The position numbers and the translations under genes were made by a program. The notes below the pieces were generated by a model that made no database searches, was not told the origin of the DNA, and worked only from the letters and a program-made list of their open reading frames with translations. From JBCCMA01 sp045107005 (GTDB taxonomy: Bacteria > Pseudomonadota > Gammaproteobacteria > Steroidobacterales > JBCCMA01): 64,000 nucleotides of DNA. The stretch covers positions 16,258-80,257 of the forward strand of contig JBGCFP010000186.1 in assembly GCA_045107005.1 (NCBI GenBank), written 5' to 3'. Each line of letters opens with the position of its first letter. Positions within the stretch are counted from its first letter, which is position 1. This document shows, in pieces, positions 54,012 to 62,832 of this stretch.

Positions 54012-55400
54012 CTAAAACTGCACTCCGCTCGGCCCGGGCATACCAAAGAAATTGGTACGCAGCATGCCCAAATCGATTACGTTGACCACGCCGTCACCGT
54101 TCAGATCGGCGTCCTCGTCGTTGGTAAAAAAGCGCGCCCGCAGCAGGCCCAGATCGACCACGTTGATCGTGCCATCGTTGTTCAAATCCGCGTCGCAGGC
54201 GTTGCCAAAACCGTCACCATCGGTGTCACGCTGATCGGGGTTAGCGGTCAGCGTGCAGTTGTCCTGCTCGTCCAGGACGCTGTCGCCGTCGCTGTCAATC
54301 GAGTCAGAGACCCGGCGCAGATAAATACCCGTGCTGAAATTGCGATAGTCCAAAGGCGACCCGCTGGTGTAGCGAATGTTGCCGCTGACCGGATCGGTTT
54401 GGGACAGACGGTCGACCGTCAACCCCCGTCCGAGACCACCCTGATCGTCGATAGCTGTGCCGCTGGCGCGCTGAAAATTGACCCCAGTGCAGTTGAAGGT
54501 ACAGCCGAGGGTCTCGAAGTGCTGCTGCGCACCCTCTGCATTGAGGACGGTGTCAAACCCAAAGTCGCGTGCACCGAGCGACTGCAGCAACGCGGTGACT
54601 TCCGACTGCGTAGCCACCGAAAAACCCAGATCGGTCCAGCCGCCCAAGCCACCGTTGATATCATCGATCGATGCATCCAGCGTCTCAGTCAGATCCAGCC
54701 ATTCAAAATTGGTGCTCGAATCGTAGGTGAGCATTTGATCACCCACGACGAACAGGTCGCGCGTAACCACGGGATTGGACGAAGTCGGCGGCACGAGCCC
54801 CTGGACGCCAATGAAGGTGAGCGGTTGGTCGATGATTCGGATGTAATCCACCGACCCGGCAGCGACCTCCGTGTTGCCTGTTATGTCGTCGTCGCGAAAG
54901 AAATTGAGCGTGTTGTCCACCGAGACGCCTAATTCGGTGACGTCTGCCGACTGCAACACGCCGTCGATGTAAATCGACAGGACCATATCGGCATTGCGCG
55001 TCACAATCAGCGTAATGTCCTCTCCAGACTCAACCAGGTCGGGGCCGATCGGGAACAGCGGGTACATGATGGTCGATGCGTCTCGCAGATAGACGCCTTC
55101 ATCCGTGCTGAGCCCCTGGAAATCAATAATTTTCTTGTAGAACGCGGCGTTCAGATCGTCAATCCGAAAGCGCATTTCGATGGTGTAGCTGGCGGTATCG
55201 AGCAGCCCGCCGCTCAGCGTTAATCCTTGGTTGGCATCGAAATAATAGCGACCGTCAACCACGGCCCCACCGTGGGCAACCAGATCAATATCGCCGGTGG
55301 AATCGCTGACATCTGTATCAAACGTGTAGGTGTGGGACAGGTCGGCCGCGTTGGCGCTCAGCGCGAACAGCGCGGAGGTCAATATGTAGAAAGGTTTCAC
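54012..55400 (-). CDS. secreted LamG-like protein with calcium repeats
   Basis: A 462-residue exported protein: a signal peptide ending in ALSANA, a LamG/concanavalin-like domain (SHTYTFDTDVSDSTGDI to about residue 195), then YDSSTNFEWLDLTET with GGWTDLGFSVATQSEVTALL, a domain I know from many exosortase-sorted proteins. From 369 come thrombospondin type 3 repeats (DSDGDSVLDEQDNC, DTDGDGFGNAC), two dockerin-like repeats and the end PGPSGVQF. The start is a GTG at 55400 behind GGAG. A 10-bp inverted repeat sits immediately upstream. LamG and dockerin parts suggest glycan or surface binding. Confidence 0.85.
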   Translation of the reverse strand: MKPFYILTSALFALSANAADLSHTYTFDTDVSDSTGDIDLVAHGGAVVDGRYYFDANQGLTLSGGLLDTASYTIEMRFRIDDLNAAFYKKIIDFQGLSTDEGVYLRDASTIMYPLFPIGPDLVESGEDITLIVTRNADMVLSIYIDGVLQSADVTELGVSVDNTLNFFRDDDITGNTEVAAGSVDYIRIIDQPLTFIGVQGLVPPTSSNPVVTRDLFVVGDQMLTYDSSTNFEWLDLTETLDASIDDINGGLGGWTDLGFSVATQSEVTALLQSLGARDFGFDTVLNAEGAQQHFETLGCTFNCTGVNFQRASGTAIDDQGGLGRGLTVDRLSQTDPVSGNIRYTSGSPLDYRNFSTGIYLRRVSDSIDSDGDSVLDEQDNCTLTANPDQRDTDGDGFGNACDADLNNDGTINVVDLGLLRARFFTNDEDADLNGDGVVNVIDLGMLRTNFFGMPGPSGVQF

Positions 55401-55410
55401 GATCTTCTCC

Positions 55411-55437
55411 AAAGTAAAAGTTTTACGCTTCTACTTT
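55411..55437 (-). promoter_or_regulatory. inverted repeat directly upstream of the LamG gene ribosome binding site
   Basis: On the minus strand AAAGTAGAAG, loop CGTAAAA, CTTTTACTTT pair at nine of ten positions and end one base before the GGAG site of the 55400 gene. It could be a repressor operator or a leader hairpin that modulates translation. Confidence 0.4.
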
Positions 55438-55488
55438 GAACAAGCAATGATCGGCGGCGTTTACCCCCGCGGGCTTTCGAAAAGTTCG

Positions 55489-56421
55489 CTAAGGAACAAT
55501 ACAGGCCAGGTCGCTAGCCTCCACGACCGGACCGCCATAACTTTTTTTAACCGCGGCCACGTTGCCTGGAAGATCTTTAAGGCTGCGCGCCATAAAGTGA
55601 CTCAGCACGAGTTTCGACACCCCGGCGTCCGCGGCGATTTTACCGATCAGCGCAGGCGGCGCGTGCAGCGCGCGCCCGGCCCCGGTCACCCCTTCGGGAA
55701 CGACCATGTGCATGGTCAACAGATCGGCGTCGCGTGCGAAATCGGCGAACGCCTCGTTGTTTCCGTTTTGATCACTGGCAAACACCAGCACCTGATCGCC
55801 AATACTTATCCGGTAAGCCATGGCTGGCACAATTCCATGCGGCACACTCAACGCGTCAATACGGATGCCCGACGCGGCATCAGCGTAAACCGCCATGACG
55901 TCTTTCGAGCCGACGTCCAGCTCGACCGGCTCAAGTCGCACGCTATCACTCGTGCCATGCAGATAGCTCGACAGATAGGCGTACGCGCCGTCTTTGCCAA
56001 TCAGGCGATCAAGAAAGTGATTCAAACCGGGAAACGGACCGCCAGCACTGGGACCGCTGATGCCCAGCGCGCGGCTGCGCTTGGAAAACACACCGGATTT
56101 GAGCAGCGCGGGCAGATCGGCCGAGTGATCGGTGTGCAGGTGACTGAGCGCGACGAAATCGAGATCATCAAACGCGGCACCCGCCTGGCCCATGCGTAAA
56201 AACGTGCCGCTGCCCGCATCCACCAACAGCCGCGAGCGCCCGTCAATCCAGATCACGTAGGCGGTTGCGGCACGCGCGTCGTCAGCGATTGGGCCGCCCG
56301 AGCCAAGCACTTGAAGCGTCACGCCGTCGCCCGGCACGCAAACCGGCGCCGCCGTTACGCAACCGCACGCCAGCAGCGCGAGCGCACAGACCCATATCAA
56401 TCGACTCAATTTCTGCCGCAT
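55489..56421 (-). CDS. MBL-fold metallo-hydrolase lipoprotein
   Basis: A 310-residue protein with a lipoprotein signal (ALLACGC). The metal site SHLHTDHSADLP is the HxHxDH motif, with FASDQNGN, a later Asp, and LVLSHFMAR as the last metal-binding His. LQVLGSGGPIADDARAATAYVIW near the start is typical of ribonuclease Z- and lactonase-like MBL hydrolases. It would sit in the envelope and hydrolyse an ester or phosphodiester. About 50 bases separate it from the diguanylate cyclase upstream on the same strand. Confidence 0.9.
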   Translation of the reverse strand: MRQKLSRLIWVCALALLACGCVTAAPVCVPGDGVTLQVLGSGGPIADDARAATAYVIWIDGRSRLLVDAGSGTFLRMGQAGAAFDDLDFVALSHLHTDHSADLPALLKSGVFSKRSRALGISGPSAGGPFPGLNHFLDRLIGKDGAYAYLSSYLHGTSDSVRLEPVELDVGSKDVMAVYADAASGIRIDALSVPHGIVPAMAYRISIGDQVLVFASDQNGNNEAFADFARDADLLTMHMVVPEGVTGAGRALHAPPALIGKIAADAGVSKLVLSHFMARSLKDLPGNVAAVKKSYGGPVVEASDLACIVP

Positions 56422-56472
56422 TTCTCAACGCCCCGGATTCGAACAAGGCGTCGAGTATACGCTCACCTCAGA

Positions 56473-57954
56473 TCAGTTCTTCACGCAGCGATTGCGGCCC
56501 TGCTCCTTGGCAAGGTAGAGCGCGGCATCAGCGCGCTCGTAGACACGCTGTGGGGTATCGGTGTCAGAAAACTGGGTCAAGCCGCAGGACATCGTAACTT
56601 CAAGCGGTTCATCCTTGCAGCGAAAACTTGCGCCCGCTAACTGCTCACGCAAGCTCTCACATCGAATCAGCGCGCCCTCGGCCGTCGTCGCCGGAAACAG
56701 GATCACAAACTCTTCGCCACCGATGCGCGCAACGAAGTCTTCGGCACGCGTGTGGCGAGCAAGCAGCGCACCGATGGCGGCGAGCAAGCGGTCGCCAGCC
56801 TGATGTCCAAAACTATCATTGATGCGCTTGAAAAAATCGATATCCCAAATGGAGTAACTCAGTGCCATGCCGTGGCGCTGCCAGCGCTTGTATTCTTCGT
56901 CGAGGCGCTGACTGTACGCGTAACGCGAGTACACGCCGGTTAGCTCGTCGTGCATTAGACGGCTTTCCTGCGCCGCACACTGCGCCGCAAGATCGCTCGT
57001 GCGGGCGCGCAGTCGATCTACCTCTTCACGCAAATGACTGTGCCGCTCGGTAGCGAGCGCGGCTCTTCGCACTTCCCGCTCCTTGAATGTCACCAGTCGT
57101 TCCGCGATGTTATCCATCCGGCTGCGCACACGTCCTTTCAGTTCCTTGAGGTCAGCCGACGAATCCATTTCCTGCTGCAGCGCGCCCACCTGCGAATCGA
57201 CAGCCTGCTCCAACTCATTGCTGTCGCGGGCACGAGCCCTGGCGTCTTGCTGGTGCGAGTCGGTCAGCGCTTCGAACTGTCCAAGCTGGCGCGTGACCTC
57301 CTCGAGAAAAACCTCAAGCTCAGTCTTGTCCTGGTCGAGCGTCTTGACGGCGTCGGCGACGACGCCGCCGAGTTGTTTTAGCGCATCCTCACAGTCGCCC
57401 GACTGGTCAAGTTGGCTGCGGATGTCGCGCATCGCTGCCGAAAGACTCGTCGCGGTTTCTACGCGCGACAACAAACTGCGGATTGCAACGGGTAAATCCT
57501 GTTTGGGCTGAGCCGCCGAATCGGTCAGTCGTGCATTGAGCTCTGTCGCGAGGGCTTGCAGCGCCGTGGCGCGGCAGGTCGCACTGTCCGTTTCAAGCGC
57601 GTCAATATGTCGACGTTGATCGGCCGCGGCTATAGGTAAACTGGCAACGAAGCCCGACAGGTCCAGTGCCTTGGCAACGGCGTTACCCTTGTCCTGCTCA
57701 ACCACGGCGCTGGCGAGTTGTTCCAGCAAACCGTTGAGTTGGGCGTCACCGGCCCCGGATTTAATGGCATCGATAATATCGTCGAGATGATTGTCGACCA
57801 TCGGATCGCGGCCCATCGCGGCGATAGCCAAACGTGTTGCCACACCGCGTAACGCGTCGGCGAGCTCGGTCGCATCGCGCTCCTTGCGCTCCAGCTCCTC
57901 GAGCAAATCTCGATATTTTTGTTTCCAGTCGTCGCTCGTCGCGGTGCCAAACAT
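56473..57954 (-). CDS. diguanylate cyclase with coiled-coil N-terminus
   Basis: A 493-residue soluble protein. The first 300 residues are helical and coiled-coil-like, with heptads such as LLEELERKERDATELADAL and FKEREVRRAALATERHSHLREEVDRL. The GGDEF domain follows: DELTGVYSRYAYSQRLDEEY, FFKRINDSFGHQAGDRLLAAI and RIGGEEFVILFP, with an intact GGEEF signature; no I-site RxxD is obvious. It makes cyclic di-GMP. I choose the ATG at 57954; an in-frame ATG at 58011 is possible. No EAL domain, so it is a synthase only. Confidence 0.9.
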   Translation of the reverse strand: MFGTATSDDWKQKYRDLLEELERKERDATELADALRGVATRLAIAAMGRDPMVDNHLDDIIDAIKSGAGDAQLNGLLEQLASAVVEQDKGNAVAKALDLSGFVASLPIAAADQRRHIDALETDSATCRATALQALATELNARLTDSAAQPKQDLPVAIRSLLSRVETATSLSAAMRDIRSQLDQSGDCEDALKQLGGVVADAVKTLDQDKTELEVFLEEVTRQLGQFEALTDSHQQDARARARDSNELEQAVDSQVGALQQEMDSSADLKELKGRVRSRMDNIAERLVTFKEREVRRAALATERHSHLREEVDRLRARTSDLAAQCAAQESRLMHDELTGVYSRYAYSQRLDEEYKRWQRHGMALSYSIWDIDFFKRINDSFGHQAGDRLLAAIGALLARHTRAEDFVARIGGEEFVILFPATTAEGALIRCESLREQLAGASFRCKDEPLEVTMSCGLTQFSDTDTPQRVYERADAALYLAKEQGRNRCVKN

Positions 57955-58022
57955 GCCCACACCTTGTGTTTTGCTCTCAAGGGCGGATAGCGACCGGTTC
58001 GGCCATTCCATGAGCGCGGACG

Positions 58023-58925
58023 CTATGTGTTAACAACTCCCAGGCTCGACACGAACGCCAGATAATGCGCGGTGACTTCGTCCGCGGCCTCCAGCTGTGG
58101 ATAGTGCCCAATGTCCGGCAGCTCGACGATACCCTGATCCGATATCAGCTCACGGTAGCGCGCGACCAAATGGGCGCCGCTGATCGGGTCGGCGCCGCCG
58201 TTGATGAGCAAAATCGGCGCCCGGGTGTTACGCAGACCGGAGAGCCAGCGCTCGCGAAAGCGGTCGCGCTCGGCCATATAACGAATCAACCGATGGAACA
58301 CCGTGCGGCCACCGTTGCGCTCGATGAGGGCCCAGAACACGTCGATTTCCATTGAGCTCGGCGGCGTTTCGGGACCGTAAATCGCGTGCATATTGCGCTC
58401 GAGCGTCGAGCGCTGAAGAAACCGAACCACCAACCCGCCCAGCGGACTGAGCAGCAATTTCTGCACGAGGCGGGGCCGTGTGGCTTCCGGAAACAGCCCA
58501 CCGTTTAATAATGCGACGGACAGGCAGCGTGCATCGTCATGGCGTTCGCAATCGCGAGCCAGCAGCTCCTGCGCGACGGTATCGCCGTAGTCGTGAGCCA
58601 ACAGATGAAAACGGTCGATGCCACGCTGTGCCAGCAAAGCCTCAAGCAGATCGGCCTGTTCGGCCATGGTGTAGCGATGCCCTTGCGGTTTGTCCGACAA
58701 ACCGAAGCCCAACATGTCCGGCACCAGCACGTAAAAATGCGCGGACAACGCGTCAAGAATCCGATGCCAGTCCCATCCGGACGTTGGGAAACCGTGAATC
58801 AACAGCAAGGCGGGCGCCGACGGGTCGCCCGCTTCCACGACAAACAGCGATCGGTTCAGACATTCAACCTGCCGACCGCGCGACTGCCAGGCGTCGATGA
58901 CATCGCGCGCGTTGGCAGTCACCAC
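58023..58925 (-). CDS. MEST-like alpha/beta hydrolase with Asp nucleophile
   Basis: A 300-residue alpha/beta hydrolase. LLIHGFPTSGWDWHRIL holds the oxyanion region, HLLAHDYGDTVAQELL has an Asp nucleophile as in epoxide hydrolases and haloalkane dehalogenases, and HYPQLE the catalytic His. LLNGGLFPEATRP and the HDYGD and HYPQLE blocks look closely like vertebrate MEST/PEG1. It starts at a GTG (58925) and ends 12 bases before the longer of two candidate diguanylate cyclase starts, so the two may be cotranscribed. Substrate unknown. Confidence 0.88.
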   Translation of the reverse strand: MVTANARDVIDAWQSRGRQVECLNRSLFVVEAGDPSAPALLLIHGFPTSGWDWHRILDALSAHFYVLVPDMLGFGLSDKPQGHRYTMAEQADLLEALLAQRGIDRFHLLAHDYGDTVAQELLARDCERHDDARCLSVALLNGGLFPEATRPRLVQKLLLSPLGGLVVRFLQRSTLERNMHAIYGPETPPSSMEIDVFWALIERNGGRTVFHRLIRYMAERDRFRERWLSGLRNTRAPILLINGGADPISGAHLVARYRELISDQGIVELPDIGHYPQLEAADEVTAHYLAFVSSLGVVNT

Positions 58926-58977
58926 GTCAGCGTCGTAAACGTCGAGTCACCGCTTCGATTGGAGACATGATCGGGCA

Positions 58978-60663
58978 TCAACGCAACGGCTTGGCCGTGC
59001 GGGAATCCCGATTTGCGGGACGCACCAGTCGGCTGCGGGCCGGACCGTCTTCGCCGCGCACAACGGTCAGGCGCTGGTTAATGCCAACCCCGCGCAAAAT
59101 GCGCGTTTTGCCATCAGCCCATTCAACGCTCAGACGCTGGATCTTGGTCGCACTGCCCAGACCAAAGTGCGTGACCATTTCACTGTGCCCCAAATAGGAG
59201 GCGCCGCCCACGACCTGTTTGATCTGAGTCACGCCGCCGGCGACGAGCGTCACGATTGCCCCCATACCGTGCGGTGCGTGATCCCCTGAGCGGGCGGTAT
59301 CGAGTTTGATCTGCAGCCAGTGAGCGTCGTCTGGCGTCGCGTCTTGGATCAGCTCATTGCGAAACAGCTGCAGCGGTTCCTTGTTCGAGACAATCAGAAT
59401 ATCCATGTCGCCGTCGCGATCGTAATCGAGTGTCATCAGCGCACGACCCTGGCCCGTATGTTTGAGCCCGGGGCCGTCCGTCACTTCGCTGAAGGTCAGA
59501 TCGCCGTTGTTGCGCCACAGGTAACTGCGCTCCCCGTCGAAACCCTCACCGGTAACCGGGTCGGCAAACTGCCAGCCGTTGGTCATGACCAGGTCGGTCC
59601 AGCCGTCGTGATCGAAATCCGACGCCTCCGTACCCCAGCCCCAGCCGCCGTCGTGAACGCCCATGGCCTGAGCCGCCTCGGCAAATTTGTGCCCGCCCTG
59701 ATTGATGTACAGCCCGTTACCCCAAAAGTCGCTGTCGAACGCAGCGGTGGGCCAGATCGCGGTCACAAACCAGTCCGGTCTGCCGTCGCGATTAAAATCG
59801 CCGAGCGTCGTGCCCATGGCGTTGTGCACCTTGTTGATGCTCCAGGTTGGTGGCTCGGGAGCGATGACGTTGCCCGTGCCGGGATCGAGCTCGTCGAAGG
59901 TGCCGTTTTTATTGTTGCGGTAGTAGCGACTGGTACCGAAATCGCCGGCCACCAGAATCTCGGGATACCGATCACCGTCCATATCCACAAACTGCGCGCC
60001 AAACGCTCGCGTGCTGCCGGTGATGACGCGTGCCGCCTGCGTCATGTCGCTGAACGTGCCGTCGCCGTCGTTGCGAAACAGACGGGCGTGCAACACAGGT
60101 GCGGCGTGCCACGCGCCGACAAACAAATCCAGATCGCCGTCCAGGTCGTAATCGCCAAACGATGCGCCGTAGCCATCCGGGTGCGTCGTTGCCGTAGTCG
60201 CTACACCTGCGGCGACCGCCACATCCACGAATCGGCCGCCGTCGTTGCGATACAGCCGATGCCGACCCGGACTGGAATTTTCGCCCATCACACCGAAACT
60301 GGTGACGTACAGATCGTCATCGCCGTCGCCGTCGTAGTCGGCGACTGTGGCGCCCACGCCGCGATGACGCTCGGACAAGCCCCATGATTGAGCGTGATCG
60401 GTAAACGTGCCGTCGGTGTTATTGATGTACAGCGCATCGGAGCGCCCGCCGCTGGCGAGCACGAACAAATCGGGATAGCCGTCACCGTTAAAGTCGCCCA
60501 CAGCGCCGCCACCGACCATCGGTCCCGACTGGTGGTCGTTGGTGAACGCATGCGCAAAATCAAGGCCGGCCGCAGCGGTTTGATCGGTAAACGTCAGTGG
60601 CGCCGCAAACGCTGCGCTCACCGGCAGTAACAAGGCAATCGACAAACTGAGCGTGTGACGCAC
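58978..60663 (-). CDS. secreted CRTAC1-like FG-GAP/ASPIC protein
   Basis: A 561-residue exported protein with a signal peptide ending in AAFAAP rather than a lipobox. FG-GAP loops follow (DFNGDGYPDLF, DYDGDGDDDLY, DYDLDGDLDLF, DFDHDGWTDLV, DYDRDGDMDIL), and the final 100 residues (GMGAIVTLVAGGVTQIKQVV to SVEWADGK) are the ASPIC/UnbV domain. I choose the GTG at 60663, eight bases after a GAGG site; the ATG at 60681 is an alternative. It follows the Cys-rich dockerin gene on the same strand and lies past a strong hairpin. Confidence 0.88.
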   Translation of the reverse strand: MRHTLSLSIALLLPVSAAFAAPLTFTDQTAAAGLDFAHAFTNDHQSGPMVGGGAVGDFNGDGYPDLFVLASGGRSDALYINNTDGTFTDHAQSWGLSERHRGVGATVADYDGDGDDDLYVTSFGVMGENSSPGRHRLYRNDGGRFVDVAVAAGVATTATTHPDGYGASFGDYDLDGDLDLFVGAWHAAPVLHARLFRNDGDGTFSDMTQAARVITGSTRAFGAQFVDMDGDRYPEILVAGDFGTSRYYRNNKNGTFDELDPGTGNVIAPEPPTWSINKVHNAMGTTLGDFNRDGRPDWFVTAIWPTAAFDSDFWGNGLYINQGGHKFAEAAQAMGVHDGGWGWGTEASDFDHDGWTDLVMTNGWQFADPVTGEGFDGERSYLWRNNGDLTFSEVTDGPGLKHTGQGRALMTLDYDRDGDMDILIVSNKEPLQLFRNELIQDATPDDAHWLQIKLDTARSGDHAPHGMGAIVTLVAGGVTQIKQVVGGASYLGHSEMVTHFGLGSATKIQRLSVEWADGKTRILRGVGINQRLTVVRGEDGPARSRLVRPANRDSRTAKPLR

Positions 60664-60703
60664 TGGGCAGACCTCTTTCATAATATTTTCTGTCGTTAGA
60701 TGA

Positions 60704-60737
60704 AACGAAGGCGCCGTGATCAGACGGCGCCTTCGTT
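60704..60737 (-). terminator. 14-bp stem-loop between the dockerin-first gene and the CRTAC1-like gene
   Basis: AACGAAGGCGCCGT (60704-60717) and ACGGCGCCTTCGTT (60724-60737) are perfect complements with a six-base loop. It lies 45 bases after the stop at 60782 and just ahead of the next gene. Only TTTC follows on the minus strand, so it may terminate partially or act as an RNA processing or stability element. Confidence 0.75.
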
Positions 60738-60781
60738 GTCGCAAGCCAAGCGGCGAGCCCAGTGGGCTCACCGCGATACGC

Positions 60782-61924
60782 TTAACGCTGCGCTTGACGC
60801 AGCAGCTCTTCGATCGGCTCACCCACGGCCAGATCGGCCACTTGTGGTGTGCGCAGGAAGTGCGCCTGAGCTTCGATGTACTGAATCGCACACGCCATCG
60901 CACCTGGGCCGGCTTCGCACTGGGTCACGAACAGTTCCTGCCATTTGCCAGGGCACGCCTGCTGAATCTGCGGCATGATTTTCGCGGCACTGCCGGGCTT
61001 GCGAATCGTTTCCGCCAGAGCGCGAATGGTGATTTCACCCGACGCGATGCGACAGGAATCACCAGCAAGATTCACCACCGGTGGATCTTCAGATTCCGGA
61101 TGGCCTTCGTAGTGGCAGAAGTAGTAGTGGAACGGCTCGCCCGCGGCCATTGCCAGTGCGTCAGCAGCCTGACGACCCAGCATCAGCGGCACGTTCAAAC
61201 CGGTGAACGGCATGGCCAGCGTATCGTTGGCAATGGCTTCATCCACTGGGCCACCGCCTGCAGCGGAAGGCGAGATCATGGCCGTGCCCCACTGTTCGAC
61301 GGCTTGCGCGATCAGCTCTGTGTTTTCCAGACCAATGCTCGAGCCGTTGACCGCCTCGGCGCACACACCATCACAGATGTCTGGCGTCCAGGCACCGGTG
61401 CCCAGATCGGACTCGATCGAGCAGCCTGCACCGACGACGCCATCCGGCTTGATGTCGCGCCAAACGCAGATGTCTTCGGTTGAGAATGAGCCCGGGCCGT
61501 AGTCGCAAAACGTACCGCTCGGACAGTCATTCGAAAAGTAGCAGGTGCACGGCGGCTGAGCCGGATCGGTGCCGGTTGGGCCAGGCGTCGCGAAGTACAT
61601 GGCGCGCAACAGTCCGAGATCCACGACGTTGGTCGTGCCGTCAGCGTTCAGATCGGTAATGACGTCGGAGGTGAAAAACGCGGCGCGCAGCATGCCCAGA
61701 TCGATCACGTTGATCGAGCCGTCATTGTTGAAATCGCCGTCGCACGCGTTGCCCATGAAGTCGCCGTCAGAATCGGTCTGATCAGCGTTCGCGGTCAGCG
61801 TGCAGTTGTCGTTATTGTCATCAATGCCATCGCCGTCGGAGTCAAAGACGTCCTGTGCGAACGCCATCGGCGACCACAACAGTAATGTCAACGCAGAGAC
61901 GAGAAGCCCTTTTTTGGTATTCAT
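60782..61924 (-). CDS. secreted protein with N-terminal calcium repeats and a Cys-rich domain
   Basis: A 380-residue exported protein. The signal peptide ends in MAFAQ; then a thrombospondin type 3 pair (DSDGDGIDDNNDNC, DSDGDFMGNAC) and two dockerin-like repeats (DFNNDGSINVIDLGMLRAAFF, DLNADGTTNVVDLGLLRAMYF) occupy residues 28-112, with PGPTG right after. The remaining 260 residues are an unrecognised domain with about 14 Cys (CTCYFSNDCPSGTFC, CDGVCAE, CHYEG). The order is reversed from the other dockerin-like proteins here, where repeats come last. Role unknown; probably surface attached. Confidence 0.82.
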   Translation of the reverse strand: MNTKKGLLVSALTLLLWSPMAFAQDVFDSDGDGIDDNNDNCTLTANADQTDSDGDFMGNACDGDFNNDGSINVIDLGMLRAAFFTSDVITDLNADGTTNVVDLGLLRAMYFATPGPTGTDPAQPPCTCYFSNDCPSGTFCDYGPGSFSTEDICVWRDIKPDGVVGAGCSIESDLGTGAWTPDICDGVCAEAVNGSSIGLENTELIAQAVEQWGTAMISPSAAGGGPVDEAIANDTLAMPFTGLNVPLMLGRQAADALAMAAGEPFHYYFCHYEGHPESEDPPVVNLAGDSCRIASGEITIRALAETIRKPGSAAKIMPQIQQACPGKWQELFVTQCEAGPGAMACAIQYIEAQAHFLRTPQVADLAVGEPIEELLRQAQR

Positions 61925-62010
61925 AAGCGGGTCCTGTGATTGTGTTAAGCGCCGTCAGACGCAGTCGACAGCGCTTAGGAGGTAGATACATTTTGTAATT
62001 ATTTTCCCAG

Positions 62011-62039
62011 ACGATAGCCCTCGGCGTTTTTTGATGCAA
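62011..62039 (-). promoter_or_regulatory. possible promoter of the dockerin-first gene
   Basis: On the minus strand TTGCAT, 17 bases, TATCGT fits a weak sigma-70 promoter about 90 bases before the start at 61924. The match is partial (roughly 7 of 12 positions), so this is tentative. Confidence 0.3.
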
Positions 62040-62116
62040 GGGCTCGGACGGCGCTGGTCACGACATAACGCCGCGCGCGGTGTCTAAACGACCTCGGTTG
62101 CAAGGCTCCCGGCAGT

Positions 62117-62136
62117 TTGGGCTCACCTGAGCCCAA
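62117..62136. repeat. 20-bp near-perfect palindrome
   Basis: TTGGGCTCA (62117-62125), CC, TGAGCCCAA (62128-62136). With a two-base centre it reads as a protein-binding palindrome rather than an RNA hairpin. It lies upstream of the dockerin-first gene and downstream of the sigma factor, so it might be an operator for the former. Confidence 0.5.
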
Positions 62137-62189
62137 GGGTTAAGGGCGTTTTCGTCTTACAACCGTGATGCCGAGCAAGAACGCAAACG

Positions 62190-62231
62190 AAAAACCGTAA
62201 ATGATCGATTCCAGATCATTTACGGTTTTTT
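62190..62231. terminator. strong bidirectional terminator after the sigma factor gene
   Basis: AAAAACCGTAAATGATC (62190-62206), a seven-base loop, and GATCATTTACGGTTTTT (62214-62230) form a perfect 17-bp stem with a T tract on each strand. It lies 30 bases after the sigma factor stop at 62260. Confidence 0.93.
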
Positions 62232-62259
62232 GCAGGGCACGATTGGCCCCCGTTGGCGA

Positions 62260-62832
62260 CTACTCTTCGATTTCCATCTTGCGCATCACATACGCTCTGG
62301 CGAACTTGTAACGGCGCTTGACCGTCGCCGGTGCAACGCCCACCACGTCGGCGATCTCATCGATGGTCATCCGCGCAAAGGCTCGATACAGAAACACCTC
62401 GGCGATCTCTGGCATGGACTTCTCGAGGCCGTCGAGGACCTCGTCCACGATCAGCAGGTTTTCGGGCGAGCGCACGTCAATGAGCATGCCGTCCATGAAC
62501 TCAACGTCGACCTGACCGGCGTGACGCTTTTGGGCGTATTTGGCCTTGGCGCTATTGATCATGATCTGGCGCATCATCCGCGCGGCCAGGTTATAAAAAT
62601 GCCGACGATCTTCCACATCCACCTGGCGCGCTCGCGTGTGCTTGATGAAAAACTCGTGCACCAGTGAGGTCGGGTCGAGCGTGTCATTCGAGCGCCAACT
62701 GCCCAACGAGCGTCGAGCCAGGCCTTTCAGCCGGTCGTAGGCAAACGCATAGAGTTTGTCACTCGCGCCCGGATGCCCGTTTCGCGACTGACGAATCCAG
62801 AGCGTCAAATCTGCCGTGTTCTCACCATCCAT
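62260..62832 (-). CDS. ECF-type RNA polymerase sigma factor
   Basis: A 190-residue sigma factor of the same group as that at 29 kb. Region 2: LYAFAYDRLKGLARRSL, TLDPTSLVHEFFIKH and DRRHFYNLAARMMRQIMINSAKAK; region 4: FARMTIDEIADVVGVAPATVKRRYKFARAYV. The start is an ATG at 62832 preceded by GGGGAG. No anti-sigma factor or kinase is adjacent. A long terminator follows. It may switch on secreted repeat proteins, but no target promoter is recognisable. Confidence 0.9.
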   Translation of the reverse strand: MDGENTADLTLWIRQSRNGHPGASDKLYAFAYDRLKGLARRSLGSWRSNDTLDPTSLVHEFFIKHTRARQVDVEDRRHFYNLAARMMRQIMINSAKAKYAQKRHAGQVDVEFMDGMLIDVRSPENLLIVDEVLDGLEKSMPEIAEVFLYRAFARMTIDEIADVVGVAPATVKRRYKFARAYVMRKMEIEE

